Assembly: GCA_028554795.2 (NCBI GenBank)
Contig: CM068824.1
Span: forward strand, 159,767,630 to 159,831,629
Source: Sinohyriopsis cumingii
Lineage: Eukaryota > Mollusca > Bivalvia > Unionida > Unionidae
Reading direction: 5' to 3'
DNA length: 64,000 bases
In this document: piece after piece, positions 1 to 13,560 of the stretch
How the letters are laid out: each line of letters begins with the position of its first letter
How positions within the stretch are numbered: position 1 is the first letter of the stretch
Position numbers and translations under genes: made by a program
Notes under the pieces: model-generated
What the model saw: the letters and a program-made list of their open reading frames with translations, nothing else
Databases searched by the model: none
What the model was told of the DNA's origin: nothing

Positions 1-124
1 ATCGGCATGAAAACAAATAATGCGCAAGATGCCCTCGTATAAATTTAAAGTTAGACACTCCAATATGCTTCATTTGTAGATGTATCATAGCAGCACATAG
101 AGTCCAATTGGAAAGAAAGAAAAT
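1..124. other. Unassigned leading sequence
   Basis: AT-rich sequence before the first tandem repeat. I see no gene or known repeat in it. Confidence 0.4.
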
Positions 125-645
125 CCACTATTTTGGCATGGTTGTAGCTAGCGTCATAATATCCACTATTGTATCATAGATTTAGCTAGCGTCATGAGAT
201 CCACTATTTTTGCATGATTGTAGTTAACGTCATTAGATCCACTATTTTGGCATGGTTGAAGCTAATGTCATTAGATTCACTGTTTTGGCATGATTGTAGC
301 ATGATTATGAGATCCACTATTTTGGCATGGTTGTAGCTAGCATCACGAGATTCACTATTTTGGCATGATTGTAGCTAACGTCATGAGATGCACTATTTTT
401 GAATGGTTGTAGCTAGCGTCATGAAATCCACTATTTTTGCATGATTGTAACTAGTGCCATGAAATCCGCTATTTCAGCATAGTTGTAGCTAGCGTCATAA
501 AATCCACTATTTTGGCATGGTTGTAGCTAGCGTCATGAGATCCACTATTTTGGCATGGTTGTAGCTAACGTAATAAGATCCACTATTTTTTCATGATTGT
601 AGCTAACTTCATGAGATCCACTATTTTGATATGGTTGTACTTAGT
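125..645. repeat. 38-bp minisatellite, about 14 copies
   Basis: A tandem array with a unit of about 38 bp, recognisable by the recurring core CCACTATTTTGGCATG followed by TTGTAGCTAGCGTCATGAGAT-like sequence. I count about 14 diverged copies, some with small indels (for example the copies near 165 and 270). The array ends where the period breaks after about 645. Short open frames that start inside it are by-products of the periodicity. Confidence 0.9.
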
Positions 646-3550
646 GTCATATGTGTTCTCTCGTTATCTCAATGAAATTCATGCCATGCTTTTTTTCTGG
701 ACGGTAAGGGATGTATTTGCTTGTTTTGTTTTCTTTGTTTCATATACTTATCTAGTTACTTCCTTATCCTTGATTGAATGGACTTTCAACACATTACTTA
801 TTGTCACGATACATTTTGTAAACCTTCTCGTAGGTTACGCGTGTCTTTTAACTTTAAGAAAATATGATAGTACGGACTGGGGCAGGATATAAATTGAATT
901 TAATCAGAATGCATCACATTCAAAAGTGTCCGGGTTTTCCTTATGTAAAATGGTTAAGTTTTATGTTTTCTCATATTGACCCTTCGGTAAAGTGAATACT
1001 GCTCCTCCCACTCATTTGTAAATCTATTTCTGTAAAACCGGCGGTTTGTATTTTAAATATTTTCGTGCGATTTAAATGAGATTCGTAAGATTTTTAAATG
1101 AAAACTGGATGAAAAATTGTGTATCAACTAAGAATTTAATTTGTTACATGTCACATATAAAATTCCACCTATTTTCCCCATCTGTTTGGACAAGCTCAGC
1201 CTATTTGCCCCATGCACTTGGGCATGTTCTTTCTATTTGTCCTATCCAGTTGAGCAAACTCTTTTATGGAAACCCGACTGTATAAAGCTTCACAACTGGC
1301 TTGCAGTCGAAATCACATCTTCACTCTCCTAGCAATTGTCAAGCATTTAATTAACCGGTCAGACAATCGAATACTTAATTTTCCAGGGAAGAGGGACTGT
1401 TAATTGTTTTGAGAAGAACAAAATTCTGGCCCTCAAACAGCTTCACAAAAATATTTATTCAGCCCTGCTACCGAAACGCATATAATTCTAATGTTTATTT
1501 ATAAATTATTATTAGAATTAATGAAGTTATTTTTTAAAAATATATATCTTGTTGTTATTGACTGACTGATGAATTTATTGATTGACTGATTGTCCTGCAA
1601 TTAGCCTTTAGTACGACATAACACGCTTCGGACTAATCCACCGCTTTGGAGATCAGATCGTAATAAATTTGGAGTATGCGCATTTGGTTATAGCGCCCCG
1701 TTTTAAGGAATTCTTAGATTTGTGTGATTACTTGTTTGATTTTATTGGAACTCGATGCAATGGAAATATTCATTAGCCCGAAATAATTAGGCCATTTAGT
1801 TGGAGCAAACGTCACGGAGTGAAGTGTTAGCGAATTTCCATGATGCCATGGTTGACTTTTAGTGAAATCAGGTCAAAACCGCATGGGTGTCCCTGTCGTA
1901 ATATAGTCCCTGTTAAAACCTAATGGTGTACGTTTATTGTGTGACTGCGGTGGCAGTATTTACGGTAGGAGACCGGTAACTTACACAAAGGTATAAACAA
2001 TAAGGGACTCAGCAGATACCGTTTATGTCGCCATGGTCGCAAATGTGACGTAGCTGTACTGGCGAAATGTGCCTTGAAACCATGAATTGGCTGGCCTTAG
2101 GTGGCGCAGTAAAAATAGTTCCCTGTGTAAGAGGATAGTTGTATAGTTTCTACGGTGTGAACTGCTGACGGTACGGAAAGTTGATGAAGAGAAACCATGC
2201 AGCTGTGCGGTTGATAGATATTTGGCAAATTTTGAAATCGTTGGTCTTGCCTTGATTAGAGAAAAATGTATGTATAGAATGGACACGTCGGGCTTTCTAA
2301 TTTATAACTGAAGTTGTATAGAAGCCTTTGGAAATTTGGGGTAAACTTATGACTTCTAGTGGAATCGTGCCAGGGTTTGACACCGCTCGGTAAAGCAAAT
2401 ACCCCTGGCTTATAACAATACTATTCTTCCGGATTTGAGCATTTATGACAGGAAAGTCGTTTACAACAGAACTATCGATACAAATATAATTCATGATATG
2501 TTAAGCAAAGGTCATCCAATCACCAAATGAAGCAAGCATATACATTTAAAAGAACATTGAATGCATTCAACAGTTTATGACTGCCTGCACATTTAGTCAC
2601 AGGTCTTAAGAGCGTGATAATGAAAAACATCTTGCTGTAATTAAATGTTTTATTTTGGGACTGACCATCTTGGTGATAAATGTTTGACCTCTGTATAATA
2701 TATTTATCTTTCTATATATTTACTGAAGTTCTGTGCACGTAACTTCGAAATTCGGTTTGTGATAATTCGATCTCACCTTAACGGGATTTTTCACGTGATT
2801 CACATCTGTTCTCTCCTGTTTGAATACTAAATTGGTAAATGATGAAATAGGGACGGATATAGCTCATTTAATAATCATAAAATAAAGTTTGCATATCAAG
2901 GATATCTTTTCAATATCTTTACGTGTGTAAAATCTGGCCGCAAACAGGACATTTTAACTTTACAGATGGGTCGGATAACTATCAATTTCGGTACAACTCT
3001 ACAATGAATTCATGCGTATTTCCAATAGCTTTTTGATGTACTTCTTTAGTACATGTCGGAGATCTATTTGCCTGTATTGGACGTGTATGGTATGAATGTA
3101 TCGTGAGTTTCCCAATACTATTGTCTCAAAAGCATGAAATATTAATAAAAATACCAAGGACTGTTATATGTACCAGCTTATTTTCGTATAGTTTAGCTTA
3201 GTAGTTGGTATCTGATGTTTGGATCTAAAGGGAGATAATACGTTTTTTGCAACGTGTAATTTGATAGTGGAGATCTCTCTACAAGTTTTCTACCGGGCAA
3301 TCGAGGACATGGTTTCGGGCGTGTATATCACCAGCTTTGGAAGAAAGTACACTCCAAAATCCCGAACAAGTACCAAGCGTGTAAACGGGAACCTTCCTAC
3401 AAATCATGATTTTACCTTATTCTAGGCTGAAATAGTTGGGAGAAGCAAGATTTTACCCTTTTTCCATCCGAGGACGTCCTCGGCTGGAGGTGTGTCCTCG
3501 GTACCTTGGTGTGTAATCTCATTAATGTCCTCGGTTTACACTAAATACAA

Positions 3551-3552
<2 letters not shown>
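646..3552. other. Gene-free AT-rich stretch
   Basis: No open frame over 100 codons, no recognisable protein homology on either strand and no tandem array. The small frames at 593-892, 1076-1332, 2023-2494 and 3219-3425 have no family signature and look like chance frames. A perfect 16-bp palindrome lies at 3468-3483. Confidence 0.5.

Positions 3553-3598
<46 letters not shown>
3553..3598. repeat. (AC)n microsatellite
   Basis: An uninterrupted AC dinucleotide run of about 23 units. Confidence 0.97.
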
Positions 3599-3600
<2 letters not shown>

Positions 3601-4193
3601 TTATCATAGGTCGTCTTATGACAGCTAAATGTTGAATGGTAATTAGAGCGCTTTTTCACCTAAACACCTAAAAGAATACGATCAAATTGTTGCACGTGCG
3701 GCAGATCTATTCAGAGACATACAGATAACTGCAGAGACCAGGAACTCGGGAAGTAATTCAGACGATAACTAGTTTAATGGACATTTAGCACAGTCCAACG
3801 TGCAAAACATGAAATAAATGCTAAGAAGAGACAAGTTTTTTGTGGAGAAAACGCGTAAAGATACGCACTTCGAGGGATCATACACGGTTATTGTGAACAA
3901 TGTTTCCCAAAAGCACAAGGAGCTTTTGAGCAAGAGATGATAAGTTCGCTAAGTGTATCGTGACTAATTACTAACTGTATGATTTTATACCAGTACTTGA
4001 ATCAAACAGACTTTTTTATTAAAAATATATTTAATTAAGAAGCACTTGTAATTCCTGTTTGAGCCCGACCGATGTCAAGCAGTTTAAAATCAGCCTGATC
4101 CAGTAACAGTTTGCAATACGTTTTCTCGTGTATGTTCTTTGCAAGGTGGTGAGTGTATTGTCTGACACTGGTATCTACAAAAAGAATACATAT

Positions 4194-4239
<46 letters not shown>

Positions 4240-6074
4240 GTCTAAATGCATATATCGTCATGAAAAAATAGTCTAAAAGGCGGTGCACAAGGATTTCTAA
4301 TACCACTTGTTTAGGCTCGAATAAACAGTAACACAAGAAAGAGTAAAAGCAACAAGCTTTGAAAAATATAAAATAATTTATTTCCCTGGAAAAATTCTGT
4401 AAAGATGAAGAAAAAAAATGAACTTACGGTTTTATAGAATCAAATCCAAAAATGATCTAAAAATAATCTGAGAACAAACTTTTAGTAGTCCTAATAACAA
4501 ATGTTCTACTGATTTCACGTTCGAATCCCGACGAACAATCCAAGATGGAAGACGATGACGTATGCTACAATCTGTAGTGCCGAAGTCTACAGTTCCTTGT
4601 AGAAATAAAAATTATCACTCCGGTTTCTGATAGCTGAATAAACTTTTATAAACAACTGTCCTTGTTCCACAATATTACATGAGCACACGTAACACGTATT
4701 TTCCAGAAAAATAACAGAATTAATTCTTTTGAATCCAAGTAATTTGAAATAACTCCAAACCAAGTAATCTGAAATATATCCAAACAGCACAACATACGAC
4801 TAACAGTTTAACAGCCCAACTTCTACTGAGATTAATTATCCAAAACATGGTAAAACGTAAACAAGGGTCACGTGATCATCTTCTGGACGTTTATAGAAGC
4901 AAATACTTGTTACAGATCACGTTTACCCAGTGTGACCCTGACGGAAACCAATCATTTTTACTCTAAGAAATACAAAATATAAAAAAGTGTATCTTAAAGA
5001 CAAGCACCCATCATGACCTTGGAAACAACCAACCATTTTAAAATAAAATAGAACTTGTTTACGAAGGTTGCTACAAATTCTGAAACAAGATCAGGATTTA
5101 GATCAATACCTGGTGTTTATAAACTAACAGTCATGGTCAAACTATTTTCTAAAAAAGGTATCATCTCTAGTGAATAAATTTACATTACTATATCATGTAA
5201 TCAAAAAAAAAAAAAAATAAAACTGACAAACAATTAAATTGAAATAAATATATATTAAATCAGATATAATTAAATCAAATATACATAACAGATTAAAGAA
5301 ATCAAGTACAATGCAAATAGCACCATACAAGATAAGCAGTGTATAATTTCTTATATTGTGCCAAGTCCACTTTTCTGAACATCTCGCACAAATTAAGTAC
5401 ACTAATTTGTATTCTGAAAAGATTCAAAAAATGTGAATAATTGGCAGCAAAGGCTTAATCCATATTTTTTTAATCACAGGGTTTGTCCTGTTCAGTTTGA
5501 GTTTCTTTCTTCTAAAAGCTGTTACATTTGTCAGCAGTTTGTAAGAATCTCCCTTTAGCGTAGATGCCCTGGGATTTTAATCTTCTTGTGCATAATCTAA
5601 ATTACGTTCATAATGGAACATTATAATAACATAGGGCGTGCGATTCTTTTCTGAGCTTGTTCAATAAATAGTTTTCATCTAATTTGGAGACAAAAATGGT
5701 CATTGACACCAGGTTCCTATTCGATGTCGTCGCAGCATGAACAACAGTTGTTAATTTCCTCAAATAACGCTTATTGTAAAAACTCTGTAGGAGCCAACGG
5801 AATTACTACTGACTAGAAAAACAGAGCTGTAATTTCTTCAAGTGGTTAACCGTAGGATTACTTGCCTGATTTCTTAAATTACATTCTGTGCCGAAACTGA
5901 CACAGATTAAGGAAAGGAAAATCAAACCATGTCAATTTTAAACGATAGGCTCTTCCAATGAACATGTTACAAACTCATGAAACCAACCAGCCCCAAATAA
6001 TATAATTAGTAGGTTTTGTATTTCGTTCATAAGTGTTACAAGTGCTGTCGTGTTTACAATAAACTCACCAAACA
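3599..6074. other. Gene-free AT-rich stretch with one (CA)n run
   Basis: No supported gene. It includes a CA microsatellite at 4195-4236, whose minus-strand translation gives a spurious Val/Cys repeat frame, and a poly(A) stretch near 5203-5218. The rest shows nothing I recognise. Confidence 0.5.
4195..4236. repeat. (CA)n microsatellite
   Basis: An uninterrupted CA dinucleotide run of about 21 units. Confidence 0.97.
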
Positions 6075-6075
6075 T

Positions 6076-6364
6076 TTCGGGGCGACTGAATTAAACCTGT
6101 CTGACCATAGCCAAGAAGTGTGGCATTTTAAACTTCGAGGCGACTTAATTAAACCTGTCTGATCAAGGCCAAGAAGTGGGGCATTTTAAATTTCGAGGCG
6201 ACTGAATTAAACCTGTCTGACCATGGCCAAGAAATGTGGCATTTTAAACTTCGAGGCGACTTAATTAAACCTGTCTGATCATGGCCAAGAAGTGGGCATT
6301 TTAAATTTCGAGGCGACTAAATTAAACCTGTCTGATCATGGCTAAGAAGTGTGGCATTTTAAAC
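6076..6364. repeat. 58-bp minisatellite, 5 copies, alternating variants
   Basis: Five tandem copies of a roughly 58-bp unit that begins TTCGAGGCGACT and ends GGCATTTTAAA. Copies 1 and 3 share CTGAATTAAA and GACCAT variants. Copies 2 and 4 share CTTAATTAAA and GATCA variants. Copy 5 is mixed. The alternation suggests growth by duplication of a dimer. Confidence 0.9.
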
Positions 6365-6394
6365 CGCGAGAAGTCTAGCTTAATAAAGATCTTT

Positions 6395-6576
6395 GTTTGA
6401 TTTGTTATTATACACCACATAAACACAAGTAGGTTATTTAGTGATGGAGCAGATTAAAAGAAAATGCTTTGTCCAAGGACACACTATGGTAGTTGACTCA
6501 GACTGCTCCGATGGATGGTTTGAAATCCGCACTCTTTCGGTCGCGAGTCCGGCACGCTAACCACTCAGCCATCGTT
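6395..6576 (-). repeat. tRNA-derived SINE (family A), minus strand
   Basis: Read on the minus strand, a tRNA-like head (GGCTGAGTGGTTAGCGTGCC, a box A equivalent) runs into GCGGATTTCAAACC (box B-like). A body containing GTCCTTGGACAAAGCA follows, and then the tail ACTAAATAACCTACTTGTGT. The same head, body and tail recur at 27833-28022, 48590-48772 and 57925-58095, which identifies a dispersed SINE family. Confidence 0.75.
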
Positions 6577-6758
6577 AAACAGCATGAGAATATTTTATCC
6601 TGCAAGTTTATAATAAGTATATATATTCTGACACGTATTGGTACTGGTACATTGGCTATCATACGCTAGCATGTAAAGAGTGAACTTTCTTGGAAAGGTA
6701 GCAAATCTTTTATACGTTAGTTTAGGATAGTTATGTTACTGCTCATGTTTTCGAGGTC

Positions 6759-6887
<129 letters not shown>

Positions 6888-7107
6888 CGGTAAACTAATA
6901 TTACCGTAAGATATATGCTACTTCAGTCTGTTATACACTTTAGTTAATCTGCATGTTTGAATATAAAACCAAATCAAATTGTTTGTTCCCAGTGAATAAA
7001 GGATACATTTCACTTCGTGACTGAATAACTCTAGTATATTTCATCTCGTGTCTGAAAAACTTTAGTATTTTCACTTATGTTTTCGGTACTCGTGAAAATA
7101 CTGTTTT

Positions 7108-7312
7108 TCACGACTCTCGATGAAAAATATTCGATATTGATCTGATACACGCAATATTCCCTATTTAATAACCATCGATTAACCGACGATATCGACTTGA
7201 TACATTGAATATTTCTCTATGTAATAACCATAGATTAATTGTCGATATTATTTTGATACGTGCAATAACCTCTATATATTAACCATCGATTAACTGACGA
7301 TATAATTTTGCA
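7108..7312. repeat. About 57-bp tandem repeat, 3 diverged copies
   Basis: Three copies share the order GATAT...TGATAC, then GCAATATTCCCTAT-like sequence, then AATAACCATCGATTAAC, with a period near 57 bp and noticeable divergence. The array is non-coding. Confidence 0.65.
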
Positions 7313-8785
7313 TAAGACCATTAGTTCATTATTCTCTTCACATTAACGTATTTTGTGCTCTAGATGGCCCGTACACAACACATTTAATTCTCTGTTGAAT
7401 AAATTAGCACAGACTTTTTAAATTATCAAAACTGGGTTGTTTCGCGAAATTTGTCTTTTAGAAAAATTTCTCAAAAGCGGTGTACCGGTAAAAGCTACTT
7501 TAATTAACAACCTCGCAAATGCAGCATAATTTTGGCCTGTCGATCTTTTTTTAATTTTCTTAAGAAAACAGAACGCACGTAAGTGCATAGATAGACTCTA
7601 TGTAGAAGGTGACAGCACTGATACAAGTCTCGGAAATCAAAAGGAAAACCCGATTCTAATATTGTAACCAGGGGTACGATCTCCAAGTACGAAATACGGT
7701 ATCCCATGTTCCCAATCTTCGAGACAGGCACCTTGTTCAATTAATAATTAGCAGTTCGAGTCCCAGAGATAATGCAGCCTTACCCAGACCCCCGCCATTT
7801 TCAATGTTAATTCAAACCACTGTATATAGTAATCGGGCTTAAAGAAAACCAACACTAACATACTCGCTGGACAGGTCTATTGCTTCAAGACTTAAGTAGG
7901 CAAAATTCAGCCAGTTTATCGATATTTCAGATTTTATCTACAGATAAACAAATAAATAATGTAATGATAGATTTAATATGGGTCAGGTGAAATACGGTTA
8001 ATAGGCGAGAAAACCTAAATAACTAAACAACATCATCTAATAGCTACACAATAAACGACAAAATCCACAGCTGCGTACAATTTTAATGTATTTATACAGT
8101 GCGTGGATGTATGCTTAAAGGTTTAAATAAGTAAGCAATAATGACGTATTTTTCACATACAGTTAAACATAGTCAGCTTATCTCATGTTGACCAAGATAC
8201 GTCTGAAAGAGAAGAATATGTTTATTTTTCCTTTCATCTCTCTTTTCCTTCATTTTATTTGATTGCATTTTCCTCGTGGTTTCTCTGTTTTAGAGACAGC
8301 TCATTCTTTGTGGTTGGACGGATGCCTACTTGATTTGTTAACTCACAACTCGAATGGCACTGTTCGATCTACACAATTTAATTCTGTATATAGTTATAAG
8401 TAACCGAACCGTATTTGTATTAAAAATGCTGTAATGTCTTGAACTTAGAAAGAAGATTACTCGAAAAGACCTTCCTGTAGAGAAATCAGCAAAAATGAAA
8501 CCAATTTGTCGCAATGTTGTGTTTTAGATATAGCAATCTGGAAATAGGGAAATTCTAAGCATATGACATAACTCAATTACCTGAAAACTGTTCATAAAGT
8601 GTTTAATATGTAAATTAACAATAATAAGAGTGCAGTTTCTTCCTAACAAACACGTATGATCTAAGACTAATCTAGGTCCATGCCTTATTATTCTGCAGAC
8701 TTTCAAATCAGCCTTACTACTTGTTTATATTTCTGACATATAGTAAGTCGCCTTATAGGTTACCAATTTGTGTGATGAAGTGCTA
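7313..8785. other. Gene-free AT-rich stretch
   Basis: No gene, RNA or repeat recognised. The small frames at 7504-7740 and 8524-8706 (minus) lack any family signature. Confidence 0.45.
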
Positions 8786-8786
8786 G

Positions 8787-8935
8787 CATAGATAATAACA
8801 AAATACAACACTACGATAGAGTCTAACCTGATTTTGCAAAGATAATAACAAAATACAACACTACGATAGAGTCTAACCTTCTAACTTGATTTTACAAAGA
8901 TAAAAAACAAAATACAACACTGTGACCTGATTTTA
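8787..8935. repeat. About 50-bp tandem repeat, 3 copies
   Basis: The core GATAATAACAAAATACAACA followed by CTACGATAGAGTCTAACC and TGATTTTRCAAA appears twice almost perfectly, and a third time shortened and diverged. Confidence 0.85.
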
Positions 8936-9835
8936 CAATATGTGTGTCATTATTAAGAAGCAGTTCGCCATTTCACTTCTATTTCCAGGCAATATTTAAA
9001 CGGACAAATACCATACATTTCCGTATGAATCGTATTACGATTTTTTAATGTGATCTTACACTGGGCGTGTGTTCTTTTGCATGATAACAATCTTGAAATG
9101 AAATAGCATTAGGTGAACCGATTTCATTAAACATGAGAGAAATTAACGCGGCAGTAGTAAGAAAGTGAAAACGATGTCAGAACGAGACTTATTACAGAAA
9201 TTATGAAGATGATGTCAAGACTTAATCATGTATAGTACTGAAGTTTAATATCATGAAATACTAAACTTTTATCAATGAGAAGTAAAACAAAAAAGGATTG
9301 CATTGTGTATGAACTATCAGTAATAAGCTGTGAATACAGAGAATTGCACGAAACGCCCGAGATGCTGCAGTTGTCTTAAAACAATATTAGATTTCAAGTT
9401 AATCCGGGTGATTCGTAACTTTTAAGAACTGAGGTCCGTGAAGCCACTAACTAACCAGTTTAGCTGGTCCGGAACATTTCAGTTTTATACCTTGTGCGCC
9501 CGACTGTGCTACAGACGAATTGGGATCGATATTCCAACTCAGACACTGAGTCTTTGTCTCCATCTCGTTACATTTTGATGCAGTCCGACTCTAAGTAGTT
9601 TTGTTCCGCTTGGAAAATGGGTATTGATTACTCAGAGGTGAATCTGGGTAAAATTCGAACATAAATGTCGAAGTGTGTAGCGGTCTATGTAAACGAGACT
9701 ACTTACTAACCAGCCTAGATACTCCGGGGTCTTTTATAATTTCACTCCATTGCAATTATATTTTCCCATTAAGCATGCAGTTAATGAAATCTGAAGTCTA
9801 CGGAACACGAATGTAAGAAAATTCGACAATGAAAC
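8936..9835. other. Gene-free stretch
   Basis: Nothing recognised on either strand. Confidence 0.4.
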
Positions 9836-10325
9836 ATCTCGCTTCAAGACAAACTAGCCGATGTGACATATCGTTTCAAGACAAACGCGCCGACGTGGCA
9901 TCTTGAAACAAAACAAACTCGCCGATGTGACGTCTCGTTTCAAGACAAATTCGCCGATGTGACAGCTCGATGCAAGACCAAATATCCGATCTGACATCTC
10001 GCTGCAAGTCAATCTCTCCCATGTGACACTGTGCGAAAGACAAACTCGATTAACTACTTTGTCAAAAGTTGGCGAAAACACTTGGTAAACCTCGTACAAA
10101 ATGAATTTGACTCATGCTCGAAAATATCTTTCGGCGAGTTTTCTTGTAGGCGAGATGTCGTTCTAAATAGTTCTAAATCTACACATTATACAAGTGAAAT
10201 GACATTCAGCGAGTATGTCGTTCGGCAAACTGCGAGTTTGTCTTTAGGCAAGATATTAAATCGGCAAGTGTGTCGTTTATCAAGGTGTCGCATCGACGAA
10301 TTGTCCATTCGACGAGCTCTCATAT
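9836..10325. repeat. 32-bp repeat array with inverted partner copies
   Basis: From 9836 to about 10055 about seven diverged copies of a 32-bp unit read CGCCGATGTGACATCTCG followed by TTTCAAGACAAACT. From about 10128 to 10260 further copies read as the reverse complement (GGCGAGTTTTCTTGTAGGCG, AGATGTCG). Together they form a long imperfect inverted repeat with a spacer of about 75 bp. The open frames on both strands across this block (81 and 98 codons) are products of the array. Confidence 0.7.
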
Positions 10326-10870
10326 AAGCTCAGATCACAATTATTTTTCCATAGTACGTACGTTTGTTTGTGAGTACGTAACTTTCGATTTTGTTAAAAT
10401 TTTAACAAATCATATGTTTATTTAAAGTATTTCAAAGACGAGCTCTGGGTGAAGTTCTTGTCTTACGGTATTCGACATTTTCTTAGAGGCTGACAGATTT
10501 CACTTCCAACACGACTGAATGCCAGACGACTCACTGTTTACTATCGCCAAAATACACGCAGACAGCAATACTTCAACGTCCATCCTCTAAATAATAAACA
10601 ACTTACTTTAAATCAGTACCAGTAATGCATGAATCTAAGCCAAGTATCATCACCCAAAAAGTGAGGAAAAATACCCTAAAGTTGATTGGGACTGCATTCA
10701 TGGGTACTGACCAAGGAATAATTTTGATCCCAGGCCGTTGAGCGATTTGTCATGCGTATACAATCGGAACGTCCTCGTCCTTTTCCGTCAGGTTAAGAAA
10801 GAAACATTCATGTAATCCATCGCCATTGAGAACTATATTCTGTACTACTTTCGTCCGCAAGCTATACAGA
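10326..10870. other. Gene-free stretch
   Basis: No gene or repeat recognised. Confidence 0.4.
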
Positions 10871-10879
10871 GCTATTTTA

Positions 10880-11300
10880 GTATCTTTTTTATAATAATAA
10901 TATTTTATTTATTTAAATTATTCAGTACTCAGTAATAATTTTTGACTAAATCACTAGTTTGAGATTATTGTAAATCCATTTGAAGAAATTTTGAATAATA
11001 GTATTGTGATACATCGAGACTGTTGGCACATCAACCCTATTCCAGGTAATTGGTACATCAACACATTCAACACTGAATTTCATTCTGAACACCACCGGAA
11101 TTCATTCGGAATACTCTATACTTTTGGACTTGTGACAGAACATTTAGGACTTTTTGGGATTTAATTCACAATACTGTAAGTTCATTTTTCAATCTTCATT
11201 TTTTATGCATGAGAAATAAATTATTACTTGTTGAATTTTACCAAACTTGTTGGTTATCGCTCTTCTCTGTTACTTAGTTTAAGATCATAGATTCGTCACA
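10880..11300 (+). mobile_element. LTR-like dispersed repeat, copy 1
   Basis: Sequence from the TTTATTTAAATTATTCAGTA region through TATACTTTTGGACTTGTGA to GAGAAATAAATTATTACTTG is clearly shared with the minus strand at about 23.06-23.43 kb, and its first part with the plus strand near 24.53 kb. The shared block contains an AATAAA polyadenylation signal, as expected for the R/U5 part of an LTR. The family neighbours a Ty3/gypsy fragment at 22.1-23.0 kb, which supports an LTR origin, but the termini are not firmly defined. Confidence 0.55.
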
Positions 11301-12779
11301 CTCACCACGTGATACTTTTTGTTTACCTTAGTGGTACACTTGGACATTATGAATAGATAAATTACCTACATTGCCTGCATTGTCAAGAGCGAGAGCAAAT
11401 ACTGACATTCTCGGTAAGTTTCATTAACTAGCATGTACCTCTAAATTATTTTAGTTAGTGGATCAGTACATTGGTGCCTTGACTGTTGCTATGGAAGAGC
11501 AGAAGTGCCGTGATGTTGTCACAGTTCGCACGCTTTGTTTACAACAAGTTATATGCCCTAATTCCCGCTAATTTGCATCTTCCAGTCATCATAAAATGTA
11601 TTATCAAATGTAACCGAATTCTATATGATACGATACCATCCTTCATTAATGATGGTACACTACCCTTAACAAATAGTAAATTGGCAACCGCTCAAACTAG
11701 CCCTGCAACTTAAGATGGCTGGGAAGGGAGCAGGCCCAATGGGGACGCAGAATTCCCATCAAACAACTTTCTTTTTTATTGGGTTGATCCCGATAATACG
11801 TTTTGTGGAGGAGGGAGAGGGCGGCAGAATTTCTGACTATACTGCTGTTATCAAGTGATGACTTTTTAACATAGAAATTCAAAATATTATGCCGTAACTG
11901 AATGTAATTATGAATTTGTGGTCAAAAACCCATCTGAACAGAAAAGCTGACATCATTTTCACAACCTCTAAATAAATTTTTTTGTACTGTTTTTTTATTT
12001 TTACAACGTCCTGATATTATTGAAGTATTACATGTATTTAAATATACCAAAGCTTAGACACTGACCACAATTCTGCGCTAAAGGATTTTCGCGACGACAG
12101 TGATCAGCTGGCTCTTTAAACAACTATCCCAGCTATAAGAATGAACATTTTGTTCTTTTGGGTTGTTTTTATTTTTAACTCTCTGCACATACATTTTTAG
12201 TATCCCCATAATAGTTTCACCACAAGATAGGGGAACTCAAAGCTAGCTTACAATAACATTTCTGGTTATCAGCAAGGGACAATACATGTTGTAGATAGGA
12301 GGATAGAGACGTTGTGATAATAACATTATTTTTTCCCGTTTTCCATCAAATCAGATCAAACAATAGTAACAAATGGCAAGAAGAAAACTGATTCTTACAC
12401 AAGTTACGTTTTCATGATTGAGGTCCGTTTTTGAAGAAATTAGTCCTCTTTTTTTAATCCAATTAGCAGTGTATTTTTCAATTTTTGTTTTGTATGCATT
12501 TTGACTATTTGCTTAAAAGCATAAACGGAATGATTTTGGATGTTGAATCTGCAGGTGTAAATTTGAAATTTAGACAAAACAAGCAAGAAATAAAATGTTC
12601 ACTTCTTAAAAATATTTTTTTATGTACAATCTCTGGGCAAACATAGTACAAAATGTTTAATAAAATGGCTAGAAGACTAAGAAGGAATATCGGAATCACA
12701 TAAACGATCTTCAGTATTTTCATTCTCACTTCTTACAGAAAGTACACTTGTCTTCGTCTGATATGTTACTTCTTGTAAA
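11301..12779. other. Gene-free stretch
   Basis: No supported gene. The small frames at 11486-11713 (plus), 11697-11882 and 12505-12729 (minus) have no recognisable domain. Confidence 0.4.
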
Positions 12780-13560
12780 AAAAAAATATTAGTAGCAATT
12801 ATCCCATAAATTAACTTAAAACTTTTGGTCCGATTATAGCTCTCAGATCATTCCTCACTACCTCTATTAGCATTGAATACTTGCGTCAAGTTTCTTGCTT
12901 AACAGTGTGTTGCCTTTTAACTTTATTTAAAAGAGCTTTGTTACGAATTTTGTTTTTTGCAATTTAATGAATTTATCCCCCCGCTTATCAAAAATAATGT
13001 GTGCTAAATGACTTTTGATACAACTTTCCATGATTTTGGAATTTTGGATATTAAGAAGTGTTCAAGAAATCATTGCATCTAGTGTTTATTTGATCATTTT
13101 GAAAGGTATTAAATTACTGTGGTAATCTACTAAGAATTTTAATGCCGACTTCTGTCCAAGATTCTTATTAACAGAACATTATAAGGAAGACAAAATTTAA
13201 AATACTCTGGGATAAATACTCATTTGGATTTCGCGGCTTCTCTTTCCAATAAGATACTGCCTAAAATTACATATCTCCAGAACCTGTTTTAATGAACTTA
13301 CTCATTTTTTCTCATTTACGTCTCCCTTAATTCTAAACATTCTTTCTATTTCTGAATATAGTTGTACTGACAACTCTGCCACGCCCCATCTTCATTTTCC
13401 AGCAATCTTTTAACCCATTGTGTCTTAATATACCTAACGAATGAACAAATGTATCATATTTAGTCCTCGCTCATTTTCAGAAGATACTAGAATGTCAAAG
13501 CTTTTCTCATTATTTTAGCATCCCATGCAAATTTAAATAAAGCACGATTTAGTTTTGTTT
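12780..13560 (-). pseudogene. Degenerate L1/Tx1-like LINE fragment
   Basis: Minus-strand translation in mixed frames gives pieces that resemble the region downstream of the reverse transcriptase in L1/Tx1-type ORF2: a lysine-rich piece with WVKRLLENEDGAW-like sequence, then SYWKE, WTEVGIKIL, CNDFL and IPKSWK, in the usual order. Stops and frameshifts are frequent, so no frame longer than about 75 codons survives. The family call rests on short motifs and is moderate at best. Confidence 0.4.

Noticed and set aside
125-645. CRISPR array
   Set aside because: The copies are contiguous and diverged without unique spacers, and the sequence is eukaryotic.
4035-4235. A Cys/Val-rich minus-strand ORF
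   Set aside because: Its start is the CA microsatellite translated in frame; no other support.
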